64,000 nt of DNA from Deltaproteobacteria bacterium (GTDB lineage: Bacteria; Myxococcota_A; UBA796; GCA-2862545). The notes under the pieces were generated by a model, which was given only the letters and a program-made list of their open reading frames with translations, was not told where the DNA came from and searched no databases. Every line of letters starts with the position of its first letter. Position 1 is the stretch's first letter. This document shows, piece after piece, positions 43,607 to 51,868 of the stretch. A program made the position numbers and the translations under genes. The stretch covers positions 49,302 to 113,301 of the forward strand of contig REDI01000032.1 of the NCBI GenBank assembly GCA_007693595.1, written 5' to 3'.

Positions 43607-46144
43607 ATGATACTTCCGAGCATCGATCTTCAGGGCGGCCACGCCGTGCAGCTCGTCGGTGGCAAGGATCTCGCCCTCGACGCGGGCGATCCTCTCCTCA
43701 TCGCCGAGCGCTTCGCCGTCGCGGGAGAGCTGTCGATCGTCGATCTCGACGCGGCCTTGGGACAGGGCGACAACAGCGAGGTCATCGAAGCGCTCCTTCG
43801 TCGCTACCGCTGTCGGATCGGCGGGGGGATCCGCAGCGTCGAGGCGGCCCTGCGCTGGCTCGACGCGGGCGCCCACCAGATCGTGCTCGGCACAGCGGCC
43901 CGGCCTGAGGTGCTCAAACACCTCCCTGCAGACCGAGTGATCGCCGCCCTCGACGCCGTAGACGGCGAGGTGGTGGTCGAGGGCTGGCGCACCCGCACCG
44001 GGCGAGGGATCGCCGAGGTCATGGCCGAGCTGCGCCCCTTCGTCTCTGGCTTCCTCGTCACCTTCGTCGAGAAGGAGGGGCGGCTGGGCGGCACGTCCAT
44101 GGAGCGGGTCGAGCCGCTGATCCAGGCCGCTCAGGGCGCGCGGCTCACCATCGCGGGCGGCGTCACCACCGCAGCTGAGGTCGCCGCCCTCGATCGTCTG
44201 GGGGCCGACGCCCAGGTCGGCATGGCGCTCTATACGGGGCGCATGACCCTGGCGGAGGCCTTGTGGGCTCCGCTGCGCAGCGATCGCCCCGACGGACTGG
44301 TGCCGACCGTGATCACCGATGAGCACGGGGGCGCGCTCGGCCTCGCCTACTCGAGCGAGCAGAGCTTCCTGCGGGCGGTCCAGACTCGGCGGGGCGTCTA
44401 TTGGTCGCGCTCTCGGCAGCAGCTCTGGGAGAAGGGCGCCACGAGCGGCGCAACCCAGACCCTCTTGCGAGTGGGGCTCGACTGCGACCGGGACGCGCTG
44501 CGATTCGTCGTGCGTCAGGGAGAGCCCGGTTTCTGTCACCTCGGCACCCGAACCTGTTGGGGGAGCGACGGCGGCCTGCCCCGCCTCGACCGCACCCTCG
44601 CTGCGCGCCGCGCCGAGGCCCCGGAAGGTAGTTATACGCGGCGTTTATTCGATGACCCTGCGCTGCTGGCCGCGAAGCTCCGCGAGGAGACCGAGGAGCT
44701 GATCGAGGCTGCGACGAAGCCGGAGATCACGCACGAGGCCGCGGATCTGATTTTCTTTGCCCTGACACGCGCCCACGCGGCGGGCGTCGATCTCGCGGCC
44801 ATCGGCGCCGAGCTCGACCGTCGAACCCTGCGCGTGCGGCGCCGAGGGGGGCACCGCAAGGAGGAGGGAGGCGAGCCGACCACCGGGCCGCTCCTCCGGC
44901 GGATCGAGCCGAAGGATCTGCCCGATCTCCAGCGCGAGCCTGTCGACGACGAGACCCTCAGGGGAGCCAAGGCGCTGCTCGACGAGGTCCGTCGCGGCGG
45001 CGTCCCCGCCGTGCGGGCCCTCGCCGAGCGCTTCGGGGACCGCGCCCCCCGCGAGCCCCTCCTGCTGGGCCCCGAGGTGCTGAAGTCAGCCCTCGAGGCC
45101 CTGCCCGATACCGATCGAGGCGTACTGGAGCGTGTCGCGGGTCGGATCCGACGCTTCGCCGAGGCGCGACGCGCCGACTGCCACGACACCTCCATCGAGG
45201 TCGCCGGGGGTCGGGCGGGGGTGCGACTCCAGCCCGTCCAGCGCGCTGGCTGCTACGCGCCCGGCGGGCGCTACCCGCTCCCTTCCAGCGTGCTCATGAC
45301 GGCGATCACCGCCCGCGCGGCGGGGGTGGCCGAGGTCTACGTCGCCTCACCCCGCCCCTCCGAGGTCACCCTGGCCGCGGCCGCCTTGGCGGGGGCCAAC
45401 GGGGTGCTCGCGGTCGGGGGCGTGCAGGCGATCGGCGCCCTGGCCTTCGGACTGGGCGTCCCTCGCTGCGACGCGATCGTCGGCCCTGGCAACCGCTGGG
45501 TGACCGCCGCGAAGCAGCTCGTCTCGGGCCGGGTGGCCATCGACATGCTGGCCGGCCCCTCCGAGCTGCTCGTCATCGCGGACGCCCACGCGGACCCCGA
45601 CGCGATCGCCGCGGATCTGCTCGCTCAGGCCGAGCACGACCCCGACGCGGGCCCGATGCTGTGCAGCGACAGCGCCGCCCTGATCGAAGCGGTCGAGGCC
45701 GCGCTGCACGAGCAGCTCGCCACCTTGCCCACCGCCGACGTAGCCCGTCGCGCCCTTCGCAGGCACGGCTTCGCGGTGAAGGTCGATGATCTCGCCGCCG
45801 CCTGCGTAGTCGCCAACCAGATCGCCCCCGAGCACCTCGCGCTGCACGTGGCTGACCCGCGGGCGCTCCAGCCTGTCCTGCTGAGCTACGGGGCGCTCTT
45901 TCTTGGGGAGCAGGCCGCTGAGGTGCTCGGCGACTACGGCGCCGGCCCCAACCACGTGCTGCCCACCGGCGGCAGCGCTCGCGCGGTCGGAGCCCTCGAT
46001 GTGTTGACCTTCCTGCGCCCCCAGGGCTCGCTGGATCTCCACACATCCACCCCCCAGACCCGCGCCGTGGCGCGGGACGCCGCGGCCCTCGCCCACCTCG
46101 AGGGCCTCGAAGCGCACGCCCGCGCCGCGGAGCGCAGGGGGTAG
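43607..46144 (+). CDS. hisAIED: HisA-HisI-HisE-HisD tetrafunctional histidine biosynthesis fusion
   Basis: 845 residues in one uninterrupted frame, 19 bases after hisF. HisA: about 1-222, with PSIDLQGG (Asp7), ALDAVDG...GW (Asp116) and AGGVTT. HisI cyclohydrolase: about 231-320, with YWSRSR, LDCDRD (Asp292/294/296) and Cys310/Cys317. HisE pyrophosphohydrolase: about 342-412, with SYTRRLF, EETEEL and EAADL. HisD dehydrogenase: about 433-845, with GPGNRWVTAAK, SELLVIAD, QAEHD, QIAPEHL, GDYGAGPNHVLPT and EGLEAH. All main catalytic or metal residues appear intact. It would carry out steps 2, 3, 4 and the last two oxidations. From memory, the order and several segments of HisI-HisE-HisD match fungal His4. 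The HisA part resembles eukaryotic His6 (FLVTFVEKEG in place of bacterial TDISRDGT). Confidence 0.94.
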   Translation: MILPSIDLQGGHAVQLVGGKDLALDAGDPLLIAERFAVAGELSIVDLDAALGQGDNSEVIEALLRRYRCRIGGGIRSVEAALRWLDAGAHQIVLGTAARPEVLKHLPADRVIAALDAVDGEVVVEGWRTRTGRGIAEVMAELRPFVSGFLVTFVEKEGRLGGTSMERVEPLIQAAQGARLTIAGGVTTAAEVAALDRLGADAQVGMALYTGRMTLAEALWAPLRSDRPDGLVPTVITDEHGGALGLAYSSEQSFLRAVQTRRGVYWSRSRQQLWEKGATSGATQTLLRVGLDCDRDALRFVVRQGEPGFCHLGTRTCWGSDGGLPRLDRTLAARRAEAPEGSYTRRLFDDPALLAAKLREETEELIEAATKPEITHEAADLIFFALTRAHAAGVDLAAIGAELDRRTLRVRRRGGHRKEEGGEPTTGPLLRRIEPKDLPDLQREPVDDETLRGAKALLDEVRRGGVPAVRALAERFGDRAPREPLLLGPEVLKSALEALPDTDRGVLERVAGRIRRFAEARRADCHDTSIEVAGGRAGVRLQPVQRAGCYAPGGRYPLPSSVLMTAITARAAGVAEVYVASPRPSEVTLAAAALAGANGVLAVGGVQAIGALAFGLGVPRCDAIVGPGNRWVTAAKQLVSGRVAIDMLAGPSELLVIADAHADPDAIAADLLAQAEHDPDAGPMLCSDSAALIEAVEAALHEQLATLPTADVARRALRRHGFAVKVDDLAAACVVANQIAPEHLALHVADPRALQPVLLSYGALFLGEQAAEVLGDYGAGPNHVLPTGGSARAVGALDVLTFLRPQGSLDLHTSTPQTRAVARDAAALAHLEGLEAHARAAERRG

Positions 46145-46198
46145 GGCCCCTGCGCGGCGAGCAGCCCTCACCCATCGCCCCCTTCGCCAGAGCTCTTC

Positions 46199-46681
46199 AT
46201 GCCCGCGCTCAACGAACTCGATACCTTCGCGCACCGGCTCCGTCGCTGGGTTCGGCTGAGCCTGGGGGTGTGGGGCGGGCTGTCGGTGGTGCTGCTAGGC
46301 TTCTTTGGCTGTACCATCCTAGCTGGCTTGTACATCGTCGGGAACATCCTCGTAGACCTGACAGGTGACTTCCAGCTCAGATCCATCGTCATCACTTCGT
46401 TTCAGGGGGCTCTTGTGCCCCTTGTGCTGCTCGGGTGGATCTTGGTGGGGTTCGTGGGGGGCCTCCTGGGTTTGCTCGGCGCGCCGCTCTCGCTGCGGGT
46501 CGCGGTGTCTGCGATGCGCTGGGACGCGTCGGTGCGCGAGAGGGGGGTCGTGGGCGCCTCCGAACGGTTGATCGGGAAGATCTGCGATCTAGGCTGGGCC
46601 TTGGCGAGCTCGATCCTCCTGCTCAACGTCTCCATCCTTGGCGTCGTCTCGCTCGGAGTGCTGATTGTCCTCTACTTCTGA
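46199..46681 (+). CDS. Small membrane protein, paralogue 1
   Basis: 160 residues with about four hydrophobic segments (24-50, 68-100, 125-150 and the C-terminus). The motif SLRVAVSAMRWDASVRERG around residue 100 reappears, altered, in the next gene (VLALRAMSASMRWGRSLSELG), so the two are tandem paralogues. No transporter or enzyme family was recognised. It follows the his operon by 54 bases. Confidence 0.65.
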   Translation: MPALNELDTFAHRLRRWVRLSLGVWGGLSVVLLGFFGCTILAGLYIVGNILVDLTGDFQLRSIVITSFQGALVPLVLLGWILVGFVGGLLGLLGAPLSLRVAVSAMRWDASVRERGVVGASERLIGKICDLGWALASSILLLNVSILGVVSLGVLIVLYF

Positions 46682-47183
46682 GCGATCGCCCCTCAAGGAC
46701 TCGGCGCGGTTCGCCGAAGCACCGGCCGACGAAGGCTCCGGGATCGCCCGCCGGATCCGTTGGAGTGTCCTGACTTGGCTGACCCTGGCCCTGGGCCTGA
46801 TGTTCCAATCGATCCCCTTCGGACTCCTCTCGCTCGTCGTGTTGCTCTTCTCGAGCCTCTCCGTGCGAGAGATGCTCTACGCGTCTAACCCCGCCCCCTG
46901 GAGCGCCTACGTCTACCTCATCTACTTGGCTTTGGGTTCTGGGGCTGTGCTCGGTTGTGTGGCGACGCTACTCGGTTTGACGAGCAGCGTGCTGGCGCTG
47001 AGGGCGATGTCGGCCTCGATGCGCTGGGGACGAAGCCTGTCCGAGCTGGGTCCCGAGCAAGCCGCGACCGTCTTGCTCAAGCGCTGGATCTCGATGGCAG
47101 GTTGCGGGACCCTGGCCCTGCTCCTGGCGGGGCTCGCGCTGCTGATCTGGGGTGTCATCGTTGGGCTCATCGCGTGGACGTGA
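46665..47183 (+). CDS. Small membrane protein, paralogue 2
   Basis: 172 residues. A TTG start at 46665 overlaps the previous gene by 17 bases; a later start is possible. It has about four membrane segments and the shared SMRW motif described for its partner. Its 3' end overlaps the convergent esterase gene by 17 bases. Confidence 0.6.
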   Translation: MSSTSERSPLKDSARFAEAPADEGSGIARRIRWSVLTWLTLALGLMFQSIPFGLLSLVVLLFSSLSVREMLYASNPAPWSAYVYLIYLALGSGAVLGCVATLLGLTSSVLALRAMSASMRWGRSLSELGPEQAATVLLKRWISMAGCGTLALLLAGLALLIWGVIVGLIAWT

Positions 47184-47844
47184 GGGGCGCTCTCGGGGCC
47201 AGCCGATGCCCCAGCCACGCCCCGAGATCCTGCAGCTCCTGTCCATGAAGCCCGTGAGCGACGGGGTACGTTCGGAACCGCACCTCGGCGACGCGCCGCC
47301 GGAGCTGCTCCACCAGCTCGCGACCTCGCTCCAGCGGCACCACCGGATCGGTCGTCCCGTGACCCACGAAGGCCGACAGGGCGGCGGCGTGCGACGCGAC
47401 CAGCGCGTCCCACTCCTCGACGAGGACCCCATAAGTCGACAAGGCCACCAGCCCCGCCAGGGGCTCCTCGAAGCTCAGCGCGAGGGCGGTGGCGATGGCG
47501 CCCCCTTGGCTGAAGCCGGCGATCACCATCCGCTCCGAGGCCACCCCTCGCGCGCGCTCGGCCAGGACCAGCTCGCGCACCTGGGCCATCGCCTGGCGGA
47601 TATGGTCGCTGTTCTCGCGGTCGGGGCCCGGCTGAAGCGTTCTCAGATCGTACCAGGCCCGCATGGCCACCCCGCCGTTGAGCGTGACGGGTCGGACCGG
47701 AGCATGAGGCAGGATGACCCGCGTGTGGGGCAGGTTTAGGTAGGGCACGGCCGGCGCGAGGTCGTGGCCGTCGGCCCCGAGGCCATGCAGCAGGAATAGG
47801 ACGCTGTCTGCGTCGGACGGGCCGAGGGTGAGGGCATCGAGCAT
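47167..47844 (-). CDS. Carboxylesterase / phospholipase-type alpha/beta hydrolase
   Basis: 225 residues, the size of small esterases such as YpfH/EstB. FLLHGLGADGHD is the oxyanion loop, the nucleophile is Ser in IAGFSQGGA, the acid is Asp in GTTDPVVP, and the base is His in AHGLHGQEL. It hydrolyses short acyl esters or lysophospholipids. AAGGAG precedes the ATG. It stands alone between the membrane paralogues and the Mg genes. Confidence 0.9.
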   Translation of the reverse strand: MLDALTLGPSDADSVLFLLHGLGADGHDLAPAVPYLNLPHTRVILPHAPVRPVTLNGGVAMRAWYDLRTLQPGPDRENSDHIRQAMAQVRELVLAERARGVASERMVIAGFSQGGAIATALALSFEEPLAGLVALSTYGVLVEEWDALVASHAAALSAFVGHGTTDPVVPLERGRELVEQLRRRVAEVRFRTYPVAHGLHGQELQDLGAWLGHRLAPRAPLTSTR

Positions 47845-47888
47845 GGGGCTCCTTGGGGGCTCGAGGATCGTGAGGGGGTCGCTCTAGC

Positions 47889-48593
47889 TCAGTCGCCGTC
47901 TTCGGGTCGATCCAGGCGGGAGTGCCAGCGCGCCGCGGTGATCACGGGCTCCAGGCTCAGTCGGCCGACGATCTGCTCCAAGATCTCGTCGGCAGATCCC
48001 TTGCACACGATGTCCGCCCCGACCTCGACCTCGCCGGGCTCGTCGAGGTCCCGGCTCTGCATGCTGGTGAGGTGGACATGGGTCGGGCCGAAGCTGTGGA
48101 GCACCAGCGCCCGAACGAAGGCCTCTCGGTCTTCGGGGCACCTCACGGTGACCCGATAGTGATGTTCGACCTCGGTGGCCATGGCCCCCTTGGGATCGAT
48201 GCGGCGGGCCAGGGGGCGGATCGCGATGTTCACCGCGAGCACGAGCCCCGCAGCCACCACCGCGCCGATCCAGTTGCCTGATCCTGCGAAGAGCCCAACC
48301 GCCGCCGCACACCAGAGCGTCGCGGCGGTGTTCAGGCCCCGCACTCGAACCCCCTCGCGCATGATGACGCCTGCACCGATGAAGCCGATGCCGGAGACGA
48401 CCTGGGCCGCGACCCGCGTAGGGCTCATCTCGCCGTCGATGAGGCTGGAGAAGGCGACGAAGCTCGCGGCGCCGAGCGAAACCAGAGCGTTGGTCCGCAG
48501 GCCGGCCATGCGCTGACGGACCTGCCTCTCGATGCCGATCGTGGCCCCAAGGAGGACCGCGACACAGAGGTTGAGGAAGATCTCGAAGGTCAT
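47889..48593 (-). CDS. mgtC: MgtC/SapB-family membrane protein
   Basis: 234 residues. The N-terminal domain (about 1-135) has the MgtC signature: LLGATIGIERQ, AGLRTNALVSLGAA, VVSGIGFIGAGVIMREG and LNTAATLW. The C-terminal 100 residues form an ACT-like cytosolic domain. The ATG at 48593 overlaps the mgtE stop as ATGA, so it is translated with the transporter; a GTG at 48602 is possible. MgtC proteins help growth in low Mg and modulate ATP synthase and virulence in pathogens. Confidence 0.9.
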   Translation of the reverse strand: MTFEIFLNLCVAVLLGATIGIERQVRQRMAGLRTNALVSLGAASFVAFSSLIDGEMSPTRVAAQVVSGIGFIGAGVIMREGVRVRGLNTAATLWCAAAVGLFAGSGNWIGAVVAAGLVLAVNIAIRPLARRIDPKGAMATEVEHHYRVTVRCPEDREAFVRALVLHSFGPTHVHLTSMQSRDLDEPGEVEVGADIVCKGSADEILEQIVGRLSLEPVITAARWHSRLDRPEDGD

Positions 48594-49975
48594 GGTGCCC
48601 ACCCTCGTGGAAGGAGAGGCCCGACCGTGCCCAGGAGCACACTGGCCAGACCGAAATAGATAAGGACGCCGAGCGCGTCGCAGATCGACGTGACGAGGGG
48701 GGTGCTCGCCGCAGCCGGATCGAGACGGAGCTGGCGGAGGACGAAGGGGAGCATGGCGCCGACGAGGCTACCGATCAGCACGCATCCCGCCATGCTCAGT
48801 GAGACGACGATCGCGATCTCGATCCCTCCTCGGATCAGCCCCAACAGGCTGACAGCCAGCGCCATCGAGCCGCCGAGCATGCTGGCAACCCCGACCTCGC
48901 GGAGCAACAGCCGCCACCAATCCCGCATCTTCACCTCCCCGACGGCGAGCGAGCGGATCGTCAGCGTAGCCGCCTGAGAACCTGCGTTACCCCCCGAGTC
49001 GATGAGCAGCGGCAAGAAGACGACGAGCGCCGCGTTCTTGGCGATGAGATCCTCGAAAGCGAGGATGCCCGCACCCGAGAAGAGGTTGGCCGCGATCAGC
49101 ACGAGTAGCCAGGTGATGCGCTTTCGGTAGAGCACGCTCAGGGGCGCCTTGAGCAGCGAGGTCACGCCACGTCCCACCGGCGTCACGCCCCCCAGCCGAA
49201 GCAGGCGCACCGCCTCGCGAAGCTCCTGCGCGTCTGAGGCGTCGTCGTGGGTCACGGCCCCCAGCAGCGACCCTTCGTGATCGACGACCGGGATCGCGAC
49301 CATGTCATAGTCCCGGATCAGGCGGATGGCGTCGTCGAAGGGGTCCCGGGGCTGGACATGGATGGGGTGGGGCCGGCACAGCTCACCCAGGACCGCTCGA
49401 TCGTCCGAGAGGAGCAGATCGCGCACCGACAGCGTGCCCACCAGTCGACGACCTTCGCCAAGAATGAAGAGGGTGTAGATGTCTTCGGCGTCACGGGCGT
49501 GAGCGCGGACCCGGGGAAGGGCGTCGGCGACGGTAAGCGCCGACGGCAGGGTCGCGACCTTGGTGGTCATCAGGGAGCCGACGGTCCCTTCGGGATAGGA
49601 AGAGAGCTTCTTCAGCGTGTCTCGATCGACGCGATCGAGCGCCTGGAGCACGGTCTCTTGGCGATCCTCAGGCAGCCGAAGCCAGACGTCCGCCTGTTCG
49701 TCGGGAGACATGCATGCGAGCAGCTCCCCGAGCTCTCCGTCGTTGAGCCGGGCCGCGACCGCGTCTTGGATCTCGGGCTCGAGATAGCCGAAGATCCCAC
49801 CGCGCCGATCGGGACGAATGGCGCGGAGGAGCGACGCCACGGCGGGGGTCTCGAGCTCCGACATCGACCGCGCGATCGCCGCGGGGTGGCAGGACCGGAG
49901 GATCGAGCGCAGAAGCCCGGGGTCAGCGCTGGTCGCGGCGACCCTGAGCGAGAAGACCAGCTCTTGAGGCTTCAT
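48590..49975 (-). CDS. mgtE: MgtE-type magnesium channel
   Basis: 461 residues. The N-terminal helical domain (about 1-130; PEDRQETVLQALD) and two CBS motifs (GTVGSLMTTKVATLP, GTLSVRDLLLSD, VAIPVVDHEGSLLGAVTHDD) sense Mg. Five membrane segments follow, with PLLIDSGGNAGSQAATLTIRSLAVGEV and DPAAASTPLVTSICDALGVLIYF lining the pore. GGAGG precedes the ATG. It is coupled to mgtC. No Mg riboswitch was recognised in the 288 bases upstream. Confidence 0.95.
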   Translation of the reverse strand: MKPQELVFSLRVAATSADPGLLRSILRSCHPAAIARSMSELETPAVASLLRAIRPDRRGGIFGYLEPEIQDAVAARLNDGELGELLACMSPDEQADVWLRLPEDRQETVLQALDRVDRDTLKKLSSYPEGTVGSLMTTKVATLPSALTVADALPRVRAHARDAEDIYTLFILGEGRRLVGTLSVRDLLLSDDRAVLGELCRPHPIHVQPRDPFDDAIRLIRDYDMVAIPVVDHEGSLLGAVTHDDASDAQELREAVRLLRLGGVTPVGRGVTSLLKAPLSVLYRKRITWLLVLIAANLFSGAGILAFEDLIAKNAALVVFLPLLIDSGGNAGSQAATLTIRSLAVGEVKMRDWWRLLLREVGVASMLGGSMALAVSLLGLIRGGIEIAIVVSLSMAGCVLIGSLVGAMLPFVLRQLRLDPAAASTPLVTSICDALGVLIYFGLASVLLGTVGPLLPRGWAP

Positions 49976-50263
49976 GATCGCCCTCCGACATCGACGGGAG
50001 TGCCATGGTCTTGCTCCTGATGCTCAGGGGTCGAAGAGAGCGGGCGGCGAACTAACGTGCCGAAGCTGGGCTGTCATGGTTCGGGCGTCAGGGCGCCGGG
50101 ACGGCCGGTCGATTCACCTTTGGCGGCGCACAAACTGCGCCATGACGTCGAAGTTCGGGTTGGTGCCCTGCTGCCAGGGGGCAGCCACGTGCCGTCACCC
50201 AGCGCGCTGAGGGTGGGCTATCGCACCGTCTCGCGCTAGAGTAGGGACCTCACCGGAGGTCCC

Positions 50264-51868
50264 GTGCTGCCCCTGCTCCTCTCTCTGGCCTTCGCCGCCC
50301 CCCAGCCAGCGGGCGAGCCCGTCGACGACGCGGTGGGGGTGCAGATCACCGAGCAGGGTCTCGGCGCGCTCTCGGCCCCGATCACCAGCGCGGTTCCGGT
50401 CGAGCCGGTCCCGCTCCCTCCGACCTCCGATGCGGCGGGCTGGGGCTGCGTCAACTACGCCTTCGAGCTGCGCGACGCCGTCGCCCACGTCGAGATCGTC
50501 GATGCCCGGCTCCGACCTCGAACGGGACGGCTCGAGGTTCAGGTCGACCTCCTGGTCGCGCTCAACGACACCGCCGACCGCTTCATCCTCGAGACCGAGC
50601 TCTTTTGCTCCGAGCAGACTTGCCCGGGCTACGTCGAACCCTTCCCGGTTCGGGCCACCGCTCCCGTCGAGCTCTCGGTCGTGTCGAGGGGGCTCGAGGG
50701 ACGGCGCATCCAAGTCGAGGTCGGAGAGCCCGACATCGCGGCGGACCTCAAGAGCGAGGATGTGCACCTCGACTGCAACCTCGGCAACGTCGAGACCGTC
50801 CTCGACGCCATGGGCCTCTCACTGGTCGAGATCCTCGCTCGTCAGGCCGAGAGTCGCCTCGCAGGGGAGCTCGAAGATCAGCTCGAAGACATCCAGACGC
50901 AGATCGAGGGAGCGCTCGAGGCCTTGGTGACGGACCAGGAGCTCGACGTCGGCGGGGTGCCGGTGCGGATCTGGACCGAGCCGAGCTCCGTCGAGGTCGA
51001 GCCGGGCGGCCTGGGCCTGGGCCTCATGCTCGGGGCCTCGACCGAGCAGGTCGGGTCTTGCGTCGCCCTGTACGACCTCGACCACTTCCAAGCCCACGCC
51101 TCGGCGATTCCCTCTATCACCGAGGTCGCGAGCAGTGACGTCGGGGTGCTCCTCGGCGACAGCGCCGTCCACGCCATCCTTCATGCGGCCTGGAAGGGGG
51201 GCCTGCTCTGCCAGGTGATCGACGAAGGTGCAGATCTGGGGATCACGCTCAACACCTCTCTCCTCGGCGCGCTCGGGGGGGAGCCCTTCCGCGAGCTCTT
51301 TCCGCAGAATCTCCCCTTACGCATCGAGACGGATCCGCGTCAGCATCCGACCGTCGCCTACGAAGAAGACACGGCCGTCCTCCAGATCAGCGAGCTCGGG
51401 GTGGATTTCTACGCCGAGCTGGACGGGCGCATGACCTCGATCGTGGGCGTCACGGTCGACGCGGGGCTCCCAGCGCAGCTCTCCCTCGAAGACGGCGTCA
51501 TCGACCTCGCGATAGGGCTGGAACAAGAACGGATCGCCGTTGTCGCCACCGGCAACGAGCTCGCCCCCCAGACCAGCGAGCGCCTCGAAGAAGGTCTGGG
51601 GAACCTGCTCGTCACCGCGCTCGGGAGCGCGCTCGGGGGCCTCACCGAGGACCTCCGCTTCGGCGTGCCCTCCTTCGAGGGCCTGGGGCTGACCGAGCTG
51701 AGCCTGGCACCCGCGGGCCAAGACGGCGAGTGGGGCGTGGCGAGGGCCTCGGTCGGCGAGGTCGAAGACACGGGCGAGGGCTGCGACGGCGAGGGCTGCT
51801 CCAGCATGGGGGCTGCAGGCCTGGGCTGGGTGGTCCTGCTTCCCTGGCTCCTACGCCGACGTCGCTGA
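50264..51868 (+). CDS. Secreted protein with MYXO-CTERM-like sorting tail
   Basis: 534 residues from a GTG with CCGGAGG upstream. Signal MLPLLLSLAFA. The body is beta-rich with an internal helical stretch (AESRLAGELEDQLEDIQTQIEGALEAL) and some Cys (CVNYAFELRD, CSEQTCPG). It ends GEGCSSMGAAGLGWVVLLPWLLRRRR, a Cys, a hydrophobic span and an Arg run. This is the MYXO-CTERM pattern thought to direct myxobacterial surface proteins to lipid-modified or sorted sites. Its ligand is unknown; a lipid-binding role is only a guess. Confidence 0.78.
   Translation: MLPLLLSLAFAAPQPAGEPVDDAVGVQITEQGLGALSAPITSAVPVEPVPLPPTSDAAGWGCVNYAFELRDAVAHVEIVDARLRPRTGRLEVQVDLLVALNDTADRFILETELFCSEQTCPGYVEPFPVRATAPVELSVVSRGLEGRRIQVEVGEPDIAADLKSEDVHLDCNLGNVETVLDAMGLSLVEILARQAESRLAGELEDQLEDIQTQIEGALEALVTDQELDVGGVPVRIWTEPSSVEVEPGGLGLGLMLGASTEQVGSCVALYDLDHFQAHASAIPSITEVASSDVGVLLGDSAVHAILHAAWKGGLLCQVIDEGADLGITLNTSLLGALGGEPFRELFPQNLPLRIETDPRQHPTVAYEEDTAVLQISELGVDFYAELDGRMTSIVGVTVDAGLPAQLSLEDGVIDLAIGLEQERIAVVATGNELAPQTSERLEEGLGNLLVTALGSALGGLTEDLRFGVPSFEGLGLTELSLAPAGQDGEWGVARASVGEVEDTGEGCDGEGCSSMGAAGLGWVVLLPWLLRRRR

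Noticed and set aside
49976..50263. Mg riboswitch (M-box) upstream of mgtE
   Set aside because: No conserved M-box stems found; one GC hairpin (50125-50141) exists but lacks other elements.
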